A stretch of DNA of 64,000 nucleotides from contig NZ_BAABJZ010000004.1 of NCBI RefSeq assembly GCF_039543565.1, positions 1 to 64,000 on the forward strand. Direction: 5' to 3'. The notes beneath the pieces are model-generated. The model made no database searches. It was given only the letters and a program-made list of their open reading frames with translations, and had not been told where the DNA came from. Both the position numbers and the translations under genes were made by a program. This DNA is from Ferrimonas pelagia. Its GTDB lineage: Bacteria > Pseudomonadota > Gammaproteobacteria > Enterobacterales > Shewanellaceae. Below, in pieces: positions 42,908 through 50,919 of this stretch (within the stretch, counting starts at the first letter, position 1; the number at the start of each line of letters is the position of its first letter).

Positions 42908-43002
42908 TCCCCTTTAGTTCAGTCGTTACAAAACAGCGGACTGTACTCTTGTAAACATAAGCGTATGTCGCTGGTTCAAATCCAGCTCAGCTAAAGGGAG
43001 CA
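42908..43002 (+). ncRNA. tRNA-Asn-like unit with enlarged anticodon arm, V2 (type A)
   Basis: A 95-nt unit. D arm altered (GTCGTTACAAAAC), anticodon arm replaced by a hairpin with stem TAC-CTTGT / ATAAG-GTA and loop AAAC. The T arm is followed by CTCAG. Ends CCCTTTAG and CTAAAGGG are fully complementary over 8 bp. No CCA. Confidence 0.6.
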
Positions 43003-43036
43003 CCTGAGGTGTCAGGCTAAACACATCACAATCTGT

Positions 43037-43126
43037 TCCCCCTTAGTTCAGTCGGTACAAAACAGCGGACTGTACTCTTGTAAACATAAGCGTATGTCGC
43101 TGGTTCAAGTCCAGCAAGGGGAGCCA
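43037..43126 (+). ncRNA. tRNA-Asn-like unit with enlarged anticodon arm, V3 (type B)
   Basis: A 90-nt unit with the same hairpin in place of the anticodon arm, but with the normal tRNA-Asn 3' half, including AAGGGGAGCCA. The 5' side reads TCCCCCTT, giving one C-A mismatch in the acceptor. The CCA end is retained. Confidence 0.6.
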
Positions 43127-43164
43127 CTTTTCTGAGACGTCAGGCTAAACACGTGACAATCTGT

Positions 43165-43240
43165 TCCCCTTTAGTTCAGTCGGTAGAACGGCGGACTGTT
43201 AATCCGTATGTCGCTGGTTCAAGTCCAGCAAGGGGAGCCA
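43165..43240 (+). tRNA. tRNA-Asn (GTT), copy 2
   Basis: A 76-nt tRNA, identical to copy 1, with anticodon GUU and encoded CCA. Confidence 0.97.
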
Positions 43241-43278
43241 CTTTTCTGAGACGTCAGGCTAAACACGTGACAATCTGT

Positions 43279-43373
43279 TCCCCTTTAGTTCAGTCGTTAC
43301 AAAACAGCGGACTGTACTCTTGTAAACATAAGCGTATGTCGCTGGTTCAAATCCAGCTCAGCTAAAGGGAGCA
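43279..43373 (+). ncRNA. tRNA-Asn-like unit with enlarged anticodon arm, V4 (type A)
   Basis: A 95-nt unit identical in plan and sequence to V2. It has the 8-bp terminal helix CCCTTTAG/CTAAAGGG and no CCA. Confidence 0.6.
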
Positions 43374-43407
43374 CCTGAGGTGTCAGGCTAAACACATCAC
43401 AATCTGT

Positions 43408-43497
43408 TCCCCCTTAGTTCAGTCGGTACAAAACAGCGGACTGTACTCTTGTAAACATAAGCGTATGTCGCTGGTTCAAGTCCAGCAAGGGGAGCCA
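43408..43497 (+). ncRNA. tRNA-Asn-like unit with enlarged anticodon arm, V5 (type B)
   Basis: A 90-nt unit identical in plan to V3: enlarged hairpin, normal T arm and an encoded CCA. Confidence 0.6.
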
Positions 43498-43535
43498 CTT
43501 TTCTGAGACGTCAGGCTAAACACGTGACAATCTGT

Positions 43536-43630
43536 TCCCCTTTAGTTCAGTCGTTACAAAACAGCGGACTGTACTCTTGTAAACATAAGCGTATGTCGCT
43601 GGTTCAAATCCAGCTCAGCTAAAGGGAGCA
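43536..43630 (+). ncRNA. tRNA-Asn-like unit with enlarged anticodon arm, V6 (type A)
   Basis: A 95-nt unit, a copy of V2/V4 exactly 257 nt after V4. Confidence 0.6.
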
Positions 43631-43664
43631 CCTGAGGTGTCAGGCTAAACACATCACAATCTGT

Positions 43665-43754
43665 TCCCCCTTAGTTCAGTCGGTACAAAACAGCGGACTG
43701 TACTCTTGTAAACATAAGCGTATGTCGCTGGTTCAAGTCCAGCAAGGGGAGCCA
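43665..43754 (+). ncRNA. tRNA-Asn-like unit with enlarged anticodon arm, V7 (type B)
   Basis: A 90-nt unit, a copy of V3/V5 exactly 257 nt after V5. Confidence 0.6.
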
Positions 43755-43792
43755 CTTTTCTGAGACGTCAGGCTAAACACGTGACAATCTGT

Positions 43793-43887
43793 TCCCCTTT
43801 AGTTCAGTCGTTACAAAACAGCGGACTGTACTCTTGTAAACATAAGCGTATGTCGCTGGTTCAAATCCAGCTCAGCTTAAGGGAGCA
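43793..43887 (+). ncRNA. tRNA-Asn-like unit with enlarged anticodon arm, V8 (type A)
   Basis: A 95-nt unit, 257 nt after V6. It differs at the 3' side (CTTAAGGG instead of CTAAAGGG), which shortens the terminal helix to 5 bp, so it may be decaying or a hybrid with V1. Confidence 0.55.
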
Positions 43888-43921
43888 CCTGAGGTGTCAG
43901 GCTAAACACATCACAATCTGT

Positions 43922-43997
43922 TCCCCTTTAGTTCAGTCGGTAGAACGGCGGACTGTTAATCCGTATGTCGCTGGTTCAAGTCCAGCAAGGGGAGCCA
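43922..43997 (+). tRNA. tRNA-Asn (GTT), copy 3
   Basis: A 76-nt tRNA, identical to copies 1 and 2, followed after 6 nt by a strong terminator. Confidence 0.97.
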
Positions 43998-44003
43998 CTT
44001 TCG

Positions 44004-44030
44004 AAAAGCCTCGCATTGCGAGGCTTTTTT
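44004..44030 (+). terminator. Terminator after tRNA-Asn copy 3
   Basis: Stem AAAAGCCTCGC/GCGAGGCTTTT with loop ATT and a T run. It is probably the main end of the array transcript. Confidence 0.9.
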
Positions 44031-44054
44031 CGTATCCGTCAAACTCAGACTGTC

Positions 44055-44133
44055 GCCGCAGTCGGTAGAACGGCGGACTGTACTCTCTTAATGTCGGCGT
44101 ATGTCGCTGCGCCAAGTCCAGCAAGGGGAGCCA
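44055..44133 (+). pseudogene. 5'-truncated tRNA-Asn-like unit P1
   Basis: It retains GCAGTCGGTAGAACGGCGGACTG and the 3' acceptor AAGGGGAGCCA but lacks the 5' acceptor strand. The T arm is damaged (GCTGCGCCAAGTCCAGC). The anticodon region holds a different insert (ACTCTCTTAATGTCGGCG). Confidence 0.65.
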
Positions 44134-44139
44134 CTTTCG

Positions 44140-44165
44140 AAAAGCCTCGCATTGCGAGGCTTTTT
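44140..44165 (+). terminator. Terminator after unit P1
   Basis: Same AAAAGCCTCGC/GCGAGGCTTTT stem as at 44004-44030. Confidence 0.88.
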
Positions 44166-44189
44166 CGTATCCGCCTAACTCAGACTGTT

Positions 44190-44268
44190 GCCGCAGTCGG
44201 TAGAACGGCGGACTGTACTCTCTTAACATCGGCATATGTCGCTGCCCCACGTCCAGCAAGGGGAGCCA
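44190..44268 (+). pseudogene. 5'-truncated tRNA-Asn-like unit P2
   Basis: A copy of P1 with changes in the anticodon insert (TTAACATCGGCAT) and in the T arm. The CCA end is retained. Confidence 0.65.
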
Positions 44269-44274
44269 CTTTCG

Positions 44275-44301
44275 AAAAGCCTCGCATTGCGAGGCTTTTT
44301 T
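44275..44301 (+). terminator. Terminator after unit P2
   Basis: Third copy of the GCCTCGC/GCGAGGC stem with T run. Confidence 0.88.
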
Positions 44302-44325
44302 CGTATCCGTCGAACTCAGACTGTC

Positions 44326-44404
44326 GCCGCAGTCGGTAGAACGGCGGACTGTACCCTCTTAATGTCGGCGTATGTCGCTGCGCCAAGTCCAGCAAGGGGA
44401 GCCA
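44326..44404 (+). pseudogene. 5'-truncated tRNA-Asn-like unit P3
   Basis: A copy of P1 with one change in the insert (GTACCCTC). It is followed by a different terminator. Confidence 0.65.
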
Positions 44405-44415
44405 CTTTTAGGATT

Positions 44416-44443
44416 AGCCCTGTTCCTCGGAACAGGGCTTTTT
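44416..44443 (+). terminator. Terminator after unit P3, unrelated stem
   Basis: The 11-bp stem AGCCCTGTTCC/GGAACAGGGCT with loop TC is followed by a T run. Its sequence is unrelated to the three preceding terminators, although the flanking tRNA-like units are copies. Confidence 0.9.
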
Positions 44444-44467
44444 CGTAGCCGTCTAACTCAGACTGTC

Positions 44468-44546
44468 GCCGCAGTCGGTAGAATGGCGGACTGTACTCTC
44501 TTAACATCGGCGTATGTCGCTGCGCCGAGTCCAGCAAGGGGAGCCA
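44468..44546 (+). pseudogene. 5'-truncated tRNA-Asn-like unit P4
   Basis: The last degenerate copy, with further changes (GAATGG, GCGCCGAG). No terminator directly follows. An 8-bp inverted repeat CGGTACCA/TGGTACCG lies at 44571-44599. Confidence 0.65.
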
Positions 44547-44684
44547 CTTTCAAACGAGCACCACACGATGCGGTACCAACCCAGCAAAAAGTGGTACCGA
44601 TAGTCCGATGGACAGATAAGTACGCTAATACACACCGCAACTTAAGTGGACATCACCCCGTTTCACTTCCCATCACCAGAAAGC

Positions 44685-44713
44685 TTGACCGATCTCCTGT
44701 GCGCAGGTGTATC
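44685..44713 (+). promoter_or_regulatory. Possible promoter of the degenerate GGDEF-EAL gene
   Basis: TTGACC and TGTATC with a 17-nt spacer end 36 nt before the start codon. The -10 is weak. Confidence 0.4.
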
Positions 44714-44749
44714 CTATACGCATATGTACGAAAAGGATTTTCTGCTGCT

Positions 44750-46624
44750 ATGTTAGGTGTTCGCTTTGTCAGCGCCATGACTCTTATATTTGGTTTGGCG
44801 TCGCTGGCCATCACGATTGGCCTGAGCGTTGCTCAAACCAAAAATCAGATACAAGCCGATGTCGAGACGATCTCCGCAGCGCTGCAGGCGGATAACCGCC
44901 CCTCGGTCAAAACGCTGCGTCAGCAATTCCCTATCCAGTATGCCCGCGTACAGTTGGACTCTGGCACGGTTGCCGAGATCTTCGGTCAATTTAAACAGCC
45001 GCAGCATCCGTTAGGGCAGTTGCTCCCCGTGACCTTAGCGCAAGCATCCACTGTGACGCCTGAGTACGATGCTGAAGTCGGATTGGATATTGACCTTTAT
45101 TTTCAGCGACATAACACCGGGTTGCTGCTCAGCAGCTTGGCGCTCACCGCGCTAACCGCTCTGCTTCTTCTGCTCGTTCAACTCCGAGCGAAACGGTTCC
45201 AGCAAGACCTCAATACCCTTAGCGTTGCCATCGAGCGCCTACCAAGCCTTGAACTGCCCAACATGATCAACGGCCTACAAGGTAAACTCACGCCATTAAG
45301 CCATGTCGTCATTCAAACGCGGGACCAGCTTCGCAGCCAACTGCAGTCACTCCATCGGATCAACACCGAGCAGGCCGAAGATGCATTACGAGATCCCATC
45401 ACTCAGCTGGCGAACCGGGCTTCCTTTAACCTCGATATGGAAGACGATAAGAGTGACAACAAGGGCCAAGGTCACCTGGTATTGCTTCGAGCCAGCGCGC
45501 TCAACGAGCTCAACAATCGTATGGGCTCCCAAGCGGGTGACGCCTACCTCGCCACCATTGCCGGTTTATTGCAGCGAATAGTCAGCAACCAGTCGAAACT
45601 GGCCGTCTACCGCTACAGTGGCGCCGACTTTTTGATCCGCTGCCCCAACATGGAACACTCAGCCTTAATTAAGCTGGTCGAGCCCATCACCAAGCAACTG
45701 TCCGACATCGCTCAACGGGAAAACATCAGTGCTGCTGGATATGTCGGGGCGGCACCCTACGGGCCAGAAGAGCGTATCAGTCAACTGTTGATCCACGCCG
45801 ACACCGCTATCAGCATTGCCCAAGCAAACGGTCCAAATAGCTTCTTTTGTATGGATGAAGTGGCGATGTCATTGGATCTGGATACAGATCACTGGCAAGA
45901 AGTACTCGATGACGTGATCGAACACCAGCGGCTAGAGTTGATCCAACAAGCCATCCGCAGTCCGCAGGACGACAAAACGCTATACCGTGAACTCTTTGTC
46001 CGCTTTACCAATCACACCGGCCAACCGCTCCCCACAGAAACCCTGTTTGCCAAGGCGGCAACCCATGGCAGGACCATCGAGCTGGACCAGATGATCTTCA
46101 GCCGAGTGGCCAATGAGATCAATCACAATAGCGATCCCAACATCAGCTATGGACTCAATCTGGCCACCCGCTCCATCACCGATCCCAAGTTCCTCTATTG
46201 GCTGGAAGACCGGATCCAGAAAACCCCTGCACTTAAGGGCCGTCTTGTATTTGAGATCAGTGAACACAGCATCGAGCTCAATCCTGAACCGCTGCGGATC
46301 TGGTTCCGCCGCATGCACCAACTTGGCGTCCGCATCGCCATCGACCGCTTTGGCCACAGCCTCACCTCATTCCGAACCCTAAGCGCGCTTCGGCCGGACT
46401 TTGTTAAACTGGCGCCGCACTTTACTAAATCCATCGATCGCGATGCCGACAACCGATTTTTCATCAAAATGTTGTTGGATGTGGCCGTTCGATTAGAGAT
46501 CCGGGTGATCGCCACCCACGTCGAGCAGTATGAGGAGCGTATGACCTTAGAAGCCCTTCGGCTCGATGGGCTGCAAGGCCACCTACTGCAAGCGCCGAGC
46601 CCTATCATGGTGAAAGAAGTGTGA
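44750..46624 (+). CDS. Membrane protein with degenerate GGDEF and EAL domains (CsrD/LapD-like)
   Basis: A 624-residue protein with two N-terminal membrane helices (about 5-27 and 125-145) around a ~95-residue periplasmic part. A HAMP-like linker, a GGDEF domain (about 215-350) and an EAL domain (about 375-620) follow. GGDEF reads SGADF and EAL reads ELFVRF, and the metal pair DD is replaced by DR (AIDRFGHS), so both activities are probably lost. This resembles CsrD, which targets CsrB/C RNAs for RNase E decay, or LapD-type receptors. The open frame extends back over the tRNA-like units, but the first credible start is 44750. Confidence 0.8.
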   Translation: MLGVRFVSAMTLIFGLASLAITIGLSVAQTKNQIQADVETISAALQADNRPSVKTLRQQFPIQYARVQLDSGTVAEIFGQFKQPQHPLGQLLPVTLAQASTVTPEYDAEVGLDIDLYFQRHNTGLLLSSLALTALTALLLLLVQLRAKRFQQDLNTLSVAIERLPSLELPNMINGLQGKLTPLSHVVIQTRDQLRSQLQSLHRINTEQAEDALRDPITQLANRASFNLDMEDDKSDNKGQGHLVLLRASALNELNNRMGSQAGDAYLATIAGLLQRIVSNQSKLAVYRYSGADFLIRCPNMEHSALIKLVEPITKQLSDIAQRENISAAGYVGAAPYGPEERISQLLIHADTAISIAQANGPNSFFCMDEVAMSLDLDTDHWQEVLDDVIEHQRLELIQQAIRSPQDDKTLYRELFVRFTNHTGQPLPTETLFAKAATHGRTIELDQMIFSRVANEINHNSDPNISYGLNLATRSITDPKFLYWLEDRIQKTPALKGRLVFEISEHSIELNPEPLRIWFRRMHQLGVRIAIDRFGHSLTSFRTLSALRPDFVKLAPHFTKSIDRDADNRFFIKMLLDVAVRLEIRVIATHVEQYEERMTLEALRLDGLQGHLLQAPSPIMVKEV

Positions 46625-46757
46625 TCTAGCTCCCCCGGCAGCCGGCCGGGGTGACTATCTATTGTCCGAACAAGCAAAGACCCTATTTGCCCTCGGTTGT
46701 TTAACGCCGTCCATTTACCGATAATATCCCCTTCGTCTTAGATGTGATCCTGTTTTC

Positions 46758-47336
46758 ATGACCGAATATTTGCTCTTACTGGTCAGCACCGTCCTGGTGA
46801 ACAACTTCGTCCTAGTGAAGTTCCTTGGATTGTGCCCCTTTATGGGGGTTTCCAGTAAGTTAGAGTCTGCCATTGGTATGTCCATGGCCACCGCGTTTGT
46901 CTTAACCCTGGCGTCCACCTGCAGCTACCTGGTACATCAGTACCTGTTGGTGCCGCTGGAGCTGACGTATCTGCGTACCCTATCGTTCATCTTGGTGATC
47001 GCCGTCGTGGTCCAACTCACCGAGATGGTCGTGCGCAAAACCTCCGCATCCTTGCATCGAGTCTTGGGGATCTACCTGCCGCTGATCACCTCAAACTGCG
47101 CGGTGTTGGGTGTCGCCTTGCTCAACATCAATGAGCAACACGACTTCATCAGCTCCGTGCTGTACGGCTTCGGTGCCGCAGTCGGATTTGGCCTGGTCCT
47201 GATCCTTTTCTCTGCCATGCGCGAACGCTTGGCCGCGGCCGATGTGCCCGCCCCCTTTAAGGGCGCCTCGATCGCCATGATCACCGCAGGATTAATGTCA
47301 CTCGCCTTTATGGGCTTTATCGGATTGGTGAAATAA
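46758..47336 (+). CDS. rnfA: Electron transport complex subunit RnfA/RsxA
   Basis: An integral membrane subunit of the Rnf complex, which moves electrons between NADH and ferredoxin coupled to ion transport. The E. coli homologue (Rsx) also reduces SoxR. The 192-residue protein has six membrane helices and the motif NFVLVKFLGLCPFMGVS near the N terminus. It is the first gene of a complete rnfABCDGE-nth cluster, and rnfB starts 3 nt later. Confidence 0.97.
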   Translation: MTEYLLLLVSTVLVNNFVLVKFLGLCPFMGVSSKLESAIGMSMATAFVLTLASTCSYLVHQYLLVPLELTYLRTLSFILVIAVVVQLTEMVVRKTSASLHRVLGIYLPLITSNCAVLGVALLNINEQHDFISSVLYGFGAAVGFGLVLILFSAMRERLAAADVPAPFKGASIAMITAGLMSLAFMGFIGLVK

Positions 47337-47339
47337 CGA

Positions 47340-47888
47340 ATGAGCAGTCTCGTCATCGCCGTTTCCGTCGTCGCGTCACTCGCCCTATTGTTTGGCGTGT
47401 TGCTGGGCTACGCCGCCATCCGCTTTAAGGTGGAAGGCGATCCCATCGTGGAACAAATTGAGCAAACCCTGCCGCAAACCCAATGCGGCCAATGCGGCTA
47501 CCCAGGCTGTCGCCCCTATGCCGAAGCCATCGCCGCAGGGGAAGCCCCGATCAACCGCTGCCCGCCGGGCGGCGAAGCAACCGTCAACAAACTGGCCGAT
47601 TTACTTGGCGTCGAGCCGGAGCCTCTGGATGCCGTCCAAGCCGTGCCGACCGTGGCCTTTATCATCGAGCAGGACTGCATCGGCTGTACCAAGTGCATCC
47701 AAGCGTGCCCGGTCGATGCCATCGTAGGCACCGGCAAGCAGATGCACACCGTTATTGCCGATCAGTGCACCGGCTGCGATCTCTGCGTCGAGCCCTGCCC
47801 GGTCGACTGCATCGAGATGCGCCCCATCGAAATGACCACACAAAACTGGAACTGGGATCTGAACCGCATCCCAGTAAAACAGATCTAA
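47340..47888 (+). CDS. rnfB: Electron transport complex subunit RnfB/RsxB
   Basis: A membrane-anchored iron-sulphur subunit. The 182-residue protein has an N-terminal helix (about 4-26), a 4Fe-4S domain with QCGQCGYPGCRPYAEA (about 47-62), and two ferredoxin-type clusters. These are CIGCTKCIQACP (about 113-124) and CTGCDLCVEPCP (about 143-154). Length is normal. It follows rnfA by 3 nt and precedes rnfC by 10 nt. Confidence 0.97.
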   Translation: MSSLVIAVSVVASLALLFGVLLGYAAIRFKVEGDPIVEQIEQTLPQTQCGQCGYPGCRPYAEAIAAGEAPINRCPPGGEATVNKLADLLGVEPEPLDAVQAVPTVAFIIEQDCIGCTKCIQACPVDAIVGTGKQMHTVIADQCTGCDLCVEPCPVDCIEMRPIEMTTQNWNWDLNRIPVKQI

Positions 47889-47898
47889 GAGGCTGGCC

Positions 47899-50800
47899 GT
47901 GCAAACATTGTTAGAACAACTCGATCAAGGCCAGATCTGGACCTTCCCGGGCGGCATTCACCCGCCCGAGCGCAAAGATCTGTCCAACACACGTCCCATA
48001 GCGCGACTGCCGCTGCCACCTCGGCTGTTAGTGCCGGTTCGTCAGCACATTGGCGCAGCCGGCAACCTGTTGGTCGCGCGCGGCGACACCGTACTCAAAG
48101 GCCAAGCCCTCACCCAAGCCAGCGGCGCCATGGCCGTGCCAGTGCATGCACCGACGTCCGGGATCATCGGCGAGATCAGCCACCAGCCGATCGCCCACCC
48201 ATCCGGCCTCAGCGAACTCTGCATCGAGATCCTGACCGACGGTGAAGATCATTGGCGACCGCGCAACGCCCGCACCAGCATCCAAGCGCTGGGCAAAGAG
48301 GAGTTGCATGAGCTGATCCGCAACGCCGGGATCGCCGGCTTAGGCGGCGCGACGTTCCCGTCTGCCGTCAAACTCAGCACCCAGGCCAACATCGACGTGC
48401 TGTTGATCAACGGCGCCGAATGCGAGCCCTACATCAGCTCCGATGACCGGCTGATGCGCGAACATGCCGACGAGATCCTGCAAGGGATCGATATCCTGAT
48501 CCACATGTTGGCCCCGAAGCGCGTGCTCATCGCCATCGAAAACAACAAACCCGAAGCGATCAGTGCCTTCGAGCGCGCCCTCGCCCAAAGCCACCTGGAT
48601 CCCAAACGGATCGCGGTACGGGAGATCCCCACCAAGTACCCCTCCGGCTCTGAGAAGCAATTGATCCAGATCCTGACCGGAAAGGAAGTGCCACGCGGCA
48701 AGCTTCCAGCTGATCTGGGCCTGTTGATGCACAACGTCGGAACCTGCTACGCCATCAAGCGTGCGGTATTCGACGATGAGCCGCTGATCGAGCGCGTGAT
48801 CACCGTTACCGGCGAACAAGCCGGTAACGCGGGCAACTACTGGATCCGCCTCGGCACCCCGATCCGCTGGCTGCTCGAGCAAACCGCCACACTGGCACTC
48901 AAGGGCCAACCGCTGATCATGGGCGGTCCGATGATGGGCTTTGCCCTGCCCAACATCGATGCGCCCGTGGTCAAAGCCACCAACTGTCTGCTCGCCCCCT
49001 CTCTGTCCGAGTTGCCAGCGCAACCTGCGCCGCGTAACTGCATCCGTTGTGGCGAATGCGCCCAGGTGTGTCCACAACAACTGTTACCGCAGCAACTGTA
49101 CTGGCACAGCCAAGCCGGCGAGCACGACAAAGCACAAGAGCTCAACCTGTTTGATTGCATCGAATGCGGCGCCTGCGCCTTCGTTTGCCCATCCGATATC
49201 CCCTTGGTCGAGCACTATCGCATCGCCAAGTCGGAGCTGAAGCAGCAAGCCGCTGCGGCGGCAAAGGCCGAACAAGCCAAGATCCGCTTCGATGCACGCC
49301 AGGCGCGACTGGAAAAAGAGAAGCAGGAGCGGGAAAGCCGTCACAAGCGAGCCTCCGCCCTCAAACCCGCCGCGCAAAGTGCCGGTGTCGCCGCCGCCAT
49401 CGCCAAGCTCAAAGCACAAAAAGAGGGGGCTCCCGCCCTCAAGCCAGCGCCGTCGGACAACGTCGATATGGCCGAGCTGCGCAGACAACGCAAAGCACAA
49501 GCCCGTGCCGCCAAAGCTGCGGAGCAGGGTAACCTAGCGACACCCGCCAGCTCAGACACTGCCAAGCCTGCCGACGGCGGTCGCAAGGACGCCGTCGCCG
49601 CTGCGATCGCCCGCGCCAAGGCCAAACAAGCCCAGACGCCGGAGCCAATAGAGCAAGCCAGCGCTGCGCCATCGTCAGCCGACTCGGATCCGCGCAAGGC
49701 CGCCATTGCCGCCGCCGTCGCGCGGGCCAAAGCCAAACAAGGCCAAGGCACAGGTGTCGATGCAGCAAGTACAGCCGCGAAACAGCCAGCGCCCGCAGAT
49801 CCACGCAAAGCGGCCATCGCAGCCGCCGTCGCGCGGGCCAAGGCCAAGCAAGCGGCGGATCGCACCGAGCCAAACGCGCAGGTGAATGCGCGCCAAAGCG
49901 AGGCGCAAACCGCATCCACACCGCCGATCCAAGACAAGCGCAAAGCCGCCGTCGCGGCTGCGATCGCCAAGGCCAAGGCCAAACAAACCGCCGAGGTGAG
50001 TGACAACCAACCGATCACGCACGCTGAGCCTAAACCAGCAGCCGCTGCTGCGCCCGAGCAAGACAAGCGCAAAGCCGCGGTGGCGGCTGCGATCGCCAAG
50101 GCTAAGGCCAAACAAGCCGCGGCGCGCAGTGAGACTGCCGCTACCGACGCTGCTGAGACGAAGGCCAAGGTGAGTGACAACCAACCGATCACGCACGCTG
50201 AGCCCGAACCAGCTGTCGCGCCCGAGCAAGACAAGCGCAAAGCCGCGGTGGCGGCTGCCATCGCCAAAGCTAAGGCCAAACAAGCCGCGGCGCGCAGTGA
50301 GACAGGCGCTAACGGCGCTGCTGAGGCACAGGCTAAGGTGAGCGACAACCAACCGGCTTCGCACGCTGAGGCCGAACCAGCTGCCGCGCCCGAGCAAGAC
50401 AAACGCAAAGCCGCGGTGGCGGCTGCGATCGCTAAGGCCAAAGCCAAACAAGCCGCTGCGGCGAATGACCACCAACCGGCAGCACAGGCTGAGGCCGAAC
50501 CCGCTGTCGCGCCCGAGCAAGACAAACGCAAAGCCGCGGTGGCGGCCGCGATAGCTAAGGCCAAAGCCAAACAAGCCGCCGCGGCGAGTGATCGCCGACC
50601 GCCTTCGCACGCTGAGCCCGAACCAGCTGCCACGCCCGAGCAGGACAAGCGCAAAGCTGCGGTTTCGGCCGCCATCGCCAAAGCCAAGGCCAAACAAGCC
50701 GCGGCACGCAGTGAGACTGGCGCTAACGACGCAGCTGAGACACAGGCTAAGGTGAGTGACCGCCAACCGGCTTCGCACGCTGAGCCCGAACCAGCTATCG

Positions 50801-50919
50801 CGCCCGAGCAAGACAAACGCAAAGCCGCGGTGGCTGCCGCCATCGCCAAAGCCAAGGCCAAACAAGCCGCGGCCCGCGCTGCCAAAGACAGCGCTCAATC
50901 AGATGAAGAGAACCAATAA
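47899..50919 (+). CDS. rnfC: Electron transport complex subunit RnfC/RsxC with expanded repeat tail
   Basis: The NADH/FMN-handling peripheral subunit. The core (about 1-460) has the NQO1-like flavin domain and two 4Fe-4S motifs, CIRCGECAQVCP (about 378-389) and CIECGACAFVCP (about 417-428). A coiled, Ala/Lys-rich tail with ten repeats of RKAAVAAAIAKAKAKQ-type units (about 555-1000) follows. At 1006 residues it is much longer than E. coli RsxC (740). The start is GTG with AAGAGG 7 nt upstream. rnfD starts at the last base of its stop codon. Confidence 0.95.
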   Translation: MQTLLEQLDQGQIWTFPGGIHPPERKDLSNTRPIARLPLPPRLLVPVRQHIGAAGNLLVARGDTVLKGQALTQASGAMAVPVHAPTSGIIGEISHQPIAHPSGLSELCIEILTDGEDHWRPRNARTSIQALGKEELHELIRNAGIAGLGGATFPSAVKLSTQANIDVLLINGAECEPYISSDDRLMREHADEILQGIDILIHMLAPKRVLIAIENNKPEAISAFERALAQSHLDPKRIAVREIPTKYPSGSEKQLIQILTGKEVPRGKLPADLGLLMHNVGTCYAIKRAVFDDEPLIERVITVTGEQAGNAGNYWIRLGTPIRWLLEQTATLALKGQPLIMGGPMMGFALPNIDAPVVKATNCLLAPSLSELPAQPAPRNCIRCGECAQVCPQQLLPQQLYWHSQAGEHDKAQELNLFDCIECGACAFVCPSDIPLVEHYRIAKSELKQQAAAAAKAEQAKIRFDARQARLEKEKQERESRHKRASALKPAAQSAGVAAAIAKLKAQKEGAPALKPAPSDNVDMAELRRQRKAQARAAKAAEQGNLATPASSDTAKPADGGRKDAVAAAIARAKAKQAQTPEPIEQASAAPSSADSDPRKAAIAAAVARAKAKQGQGTGVDAASTAAKQPAPADPRKAAIAAAVARAKAKQAADRTEPNAQVNARQSEAQTASTPPIQDKRKAAVAAAIAKAKAKQTAEVSDNQPITHAEPKPAAAAAPEQDKRKAAVAAAIAKAKAKQAAARSETAATDAAETKAKVSDNQPITHAEPEPAVAPEQDKRKAAVAAAIAKAKAKQAAARSETGANGAAEAQAKVSDNQPASHAEAEPAAAPEQDKRKAAVAAAIAKAKAKQAAAANDHQPAAQAEAEPAVAPEQDKRKAAVAAAIAKAKAKQAAAASDRRPPSHAEPEPAATPEQDKRKAAVSAAIAKAKAKQAAARSETGANDAAETQAKVSDRQPASHAEPEPAIAPEQDKRKAAVAAAIAKAKAKQAAARAAKDSAQSDEENQ

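Noticed and set aside
42667..44546. CRISPR array
   Set aside because: The repeats are 90-95 nt tRNA derivatives with repeated, not unique, spacers, and no cas genes are present.
49341..50898. Antisense frames of 514 and 407 residues inside rnfC
   Set aside because: They mirror the Ala/Lys repeat of rnfC. The GC-rich repeat has few stops on the other strand, and the frames have no independent start signals or family match.
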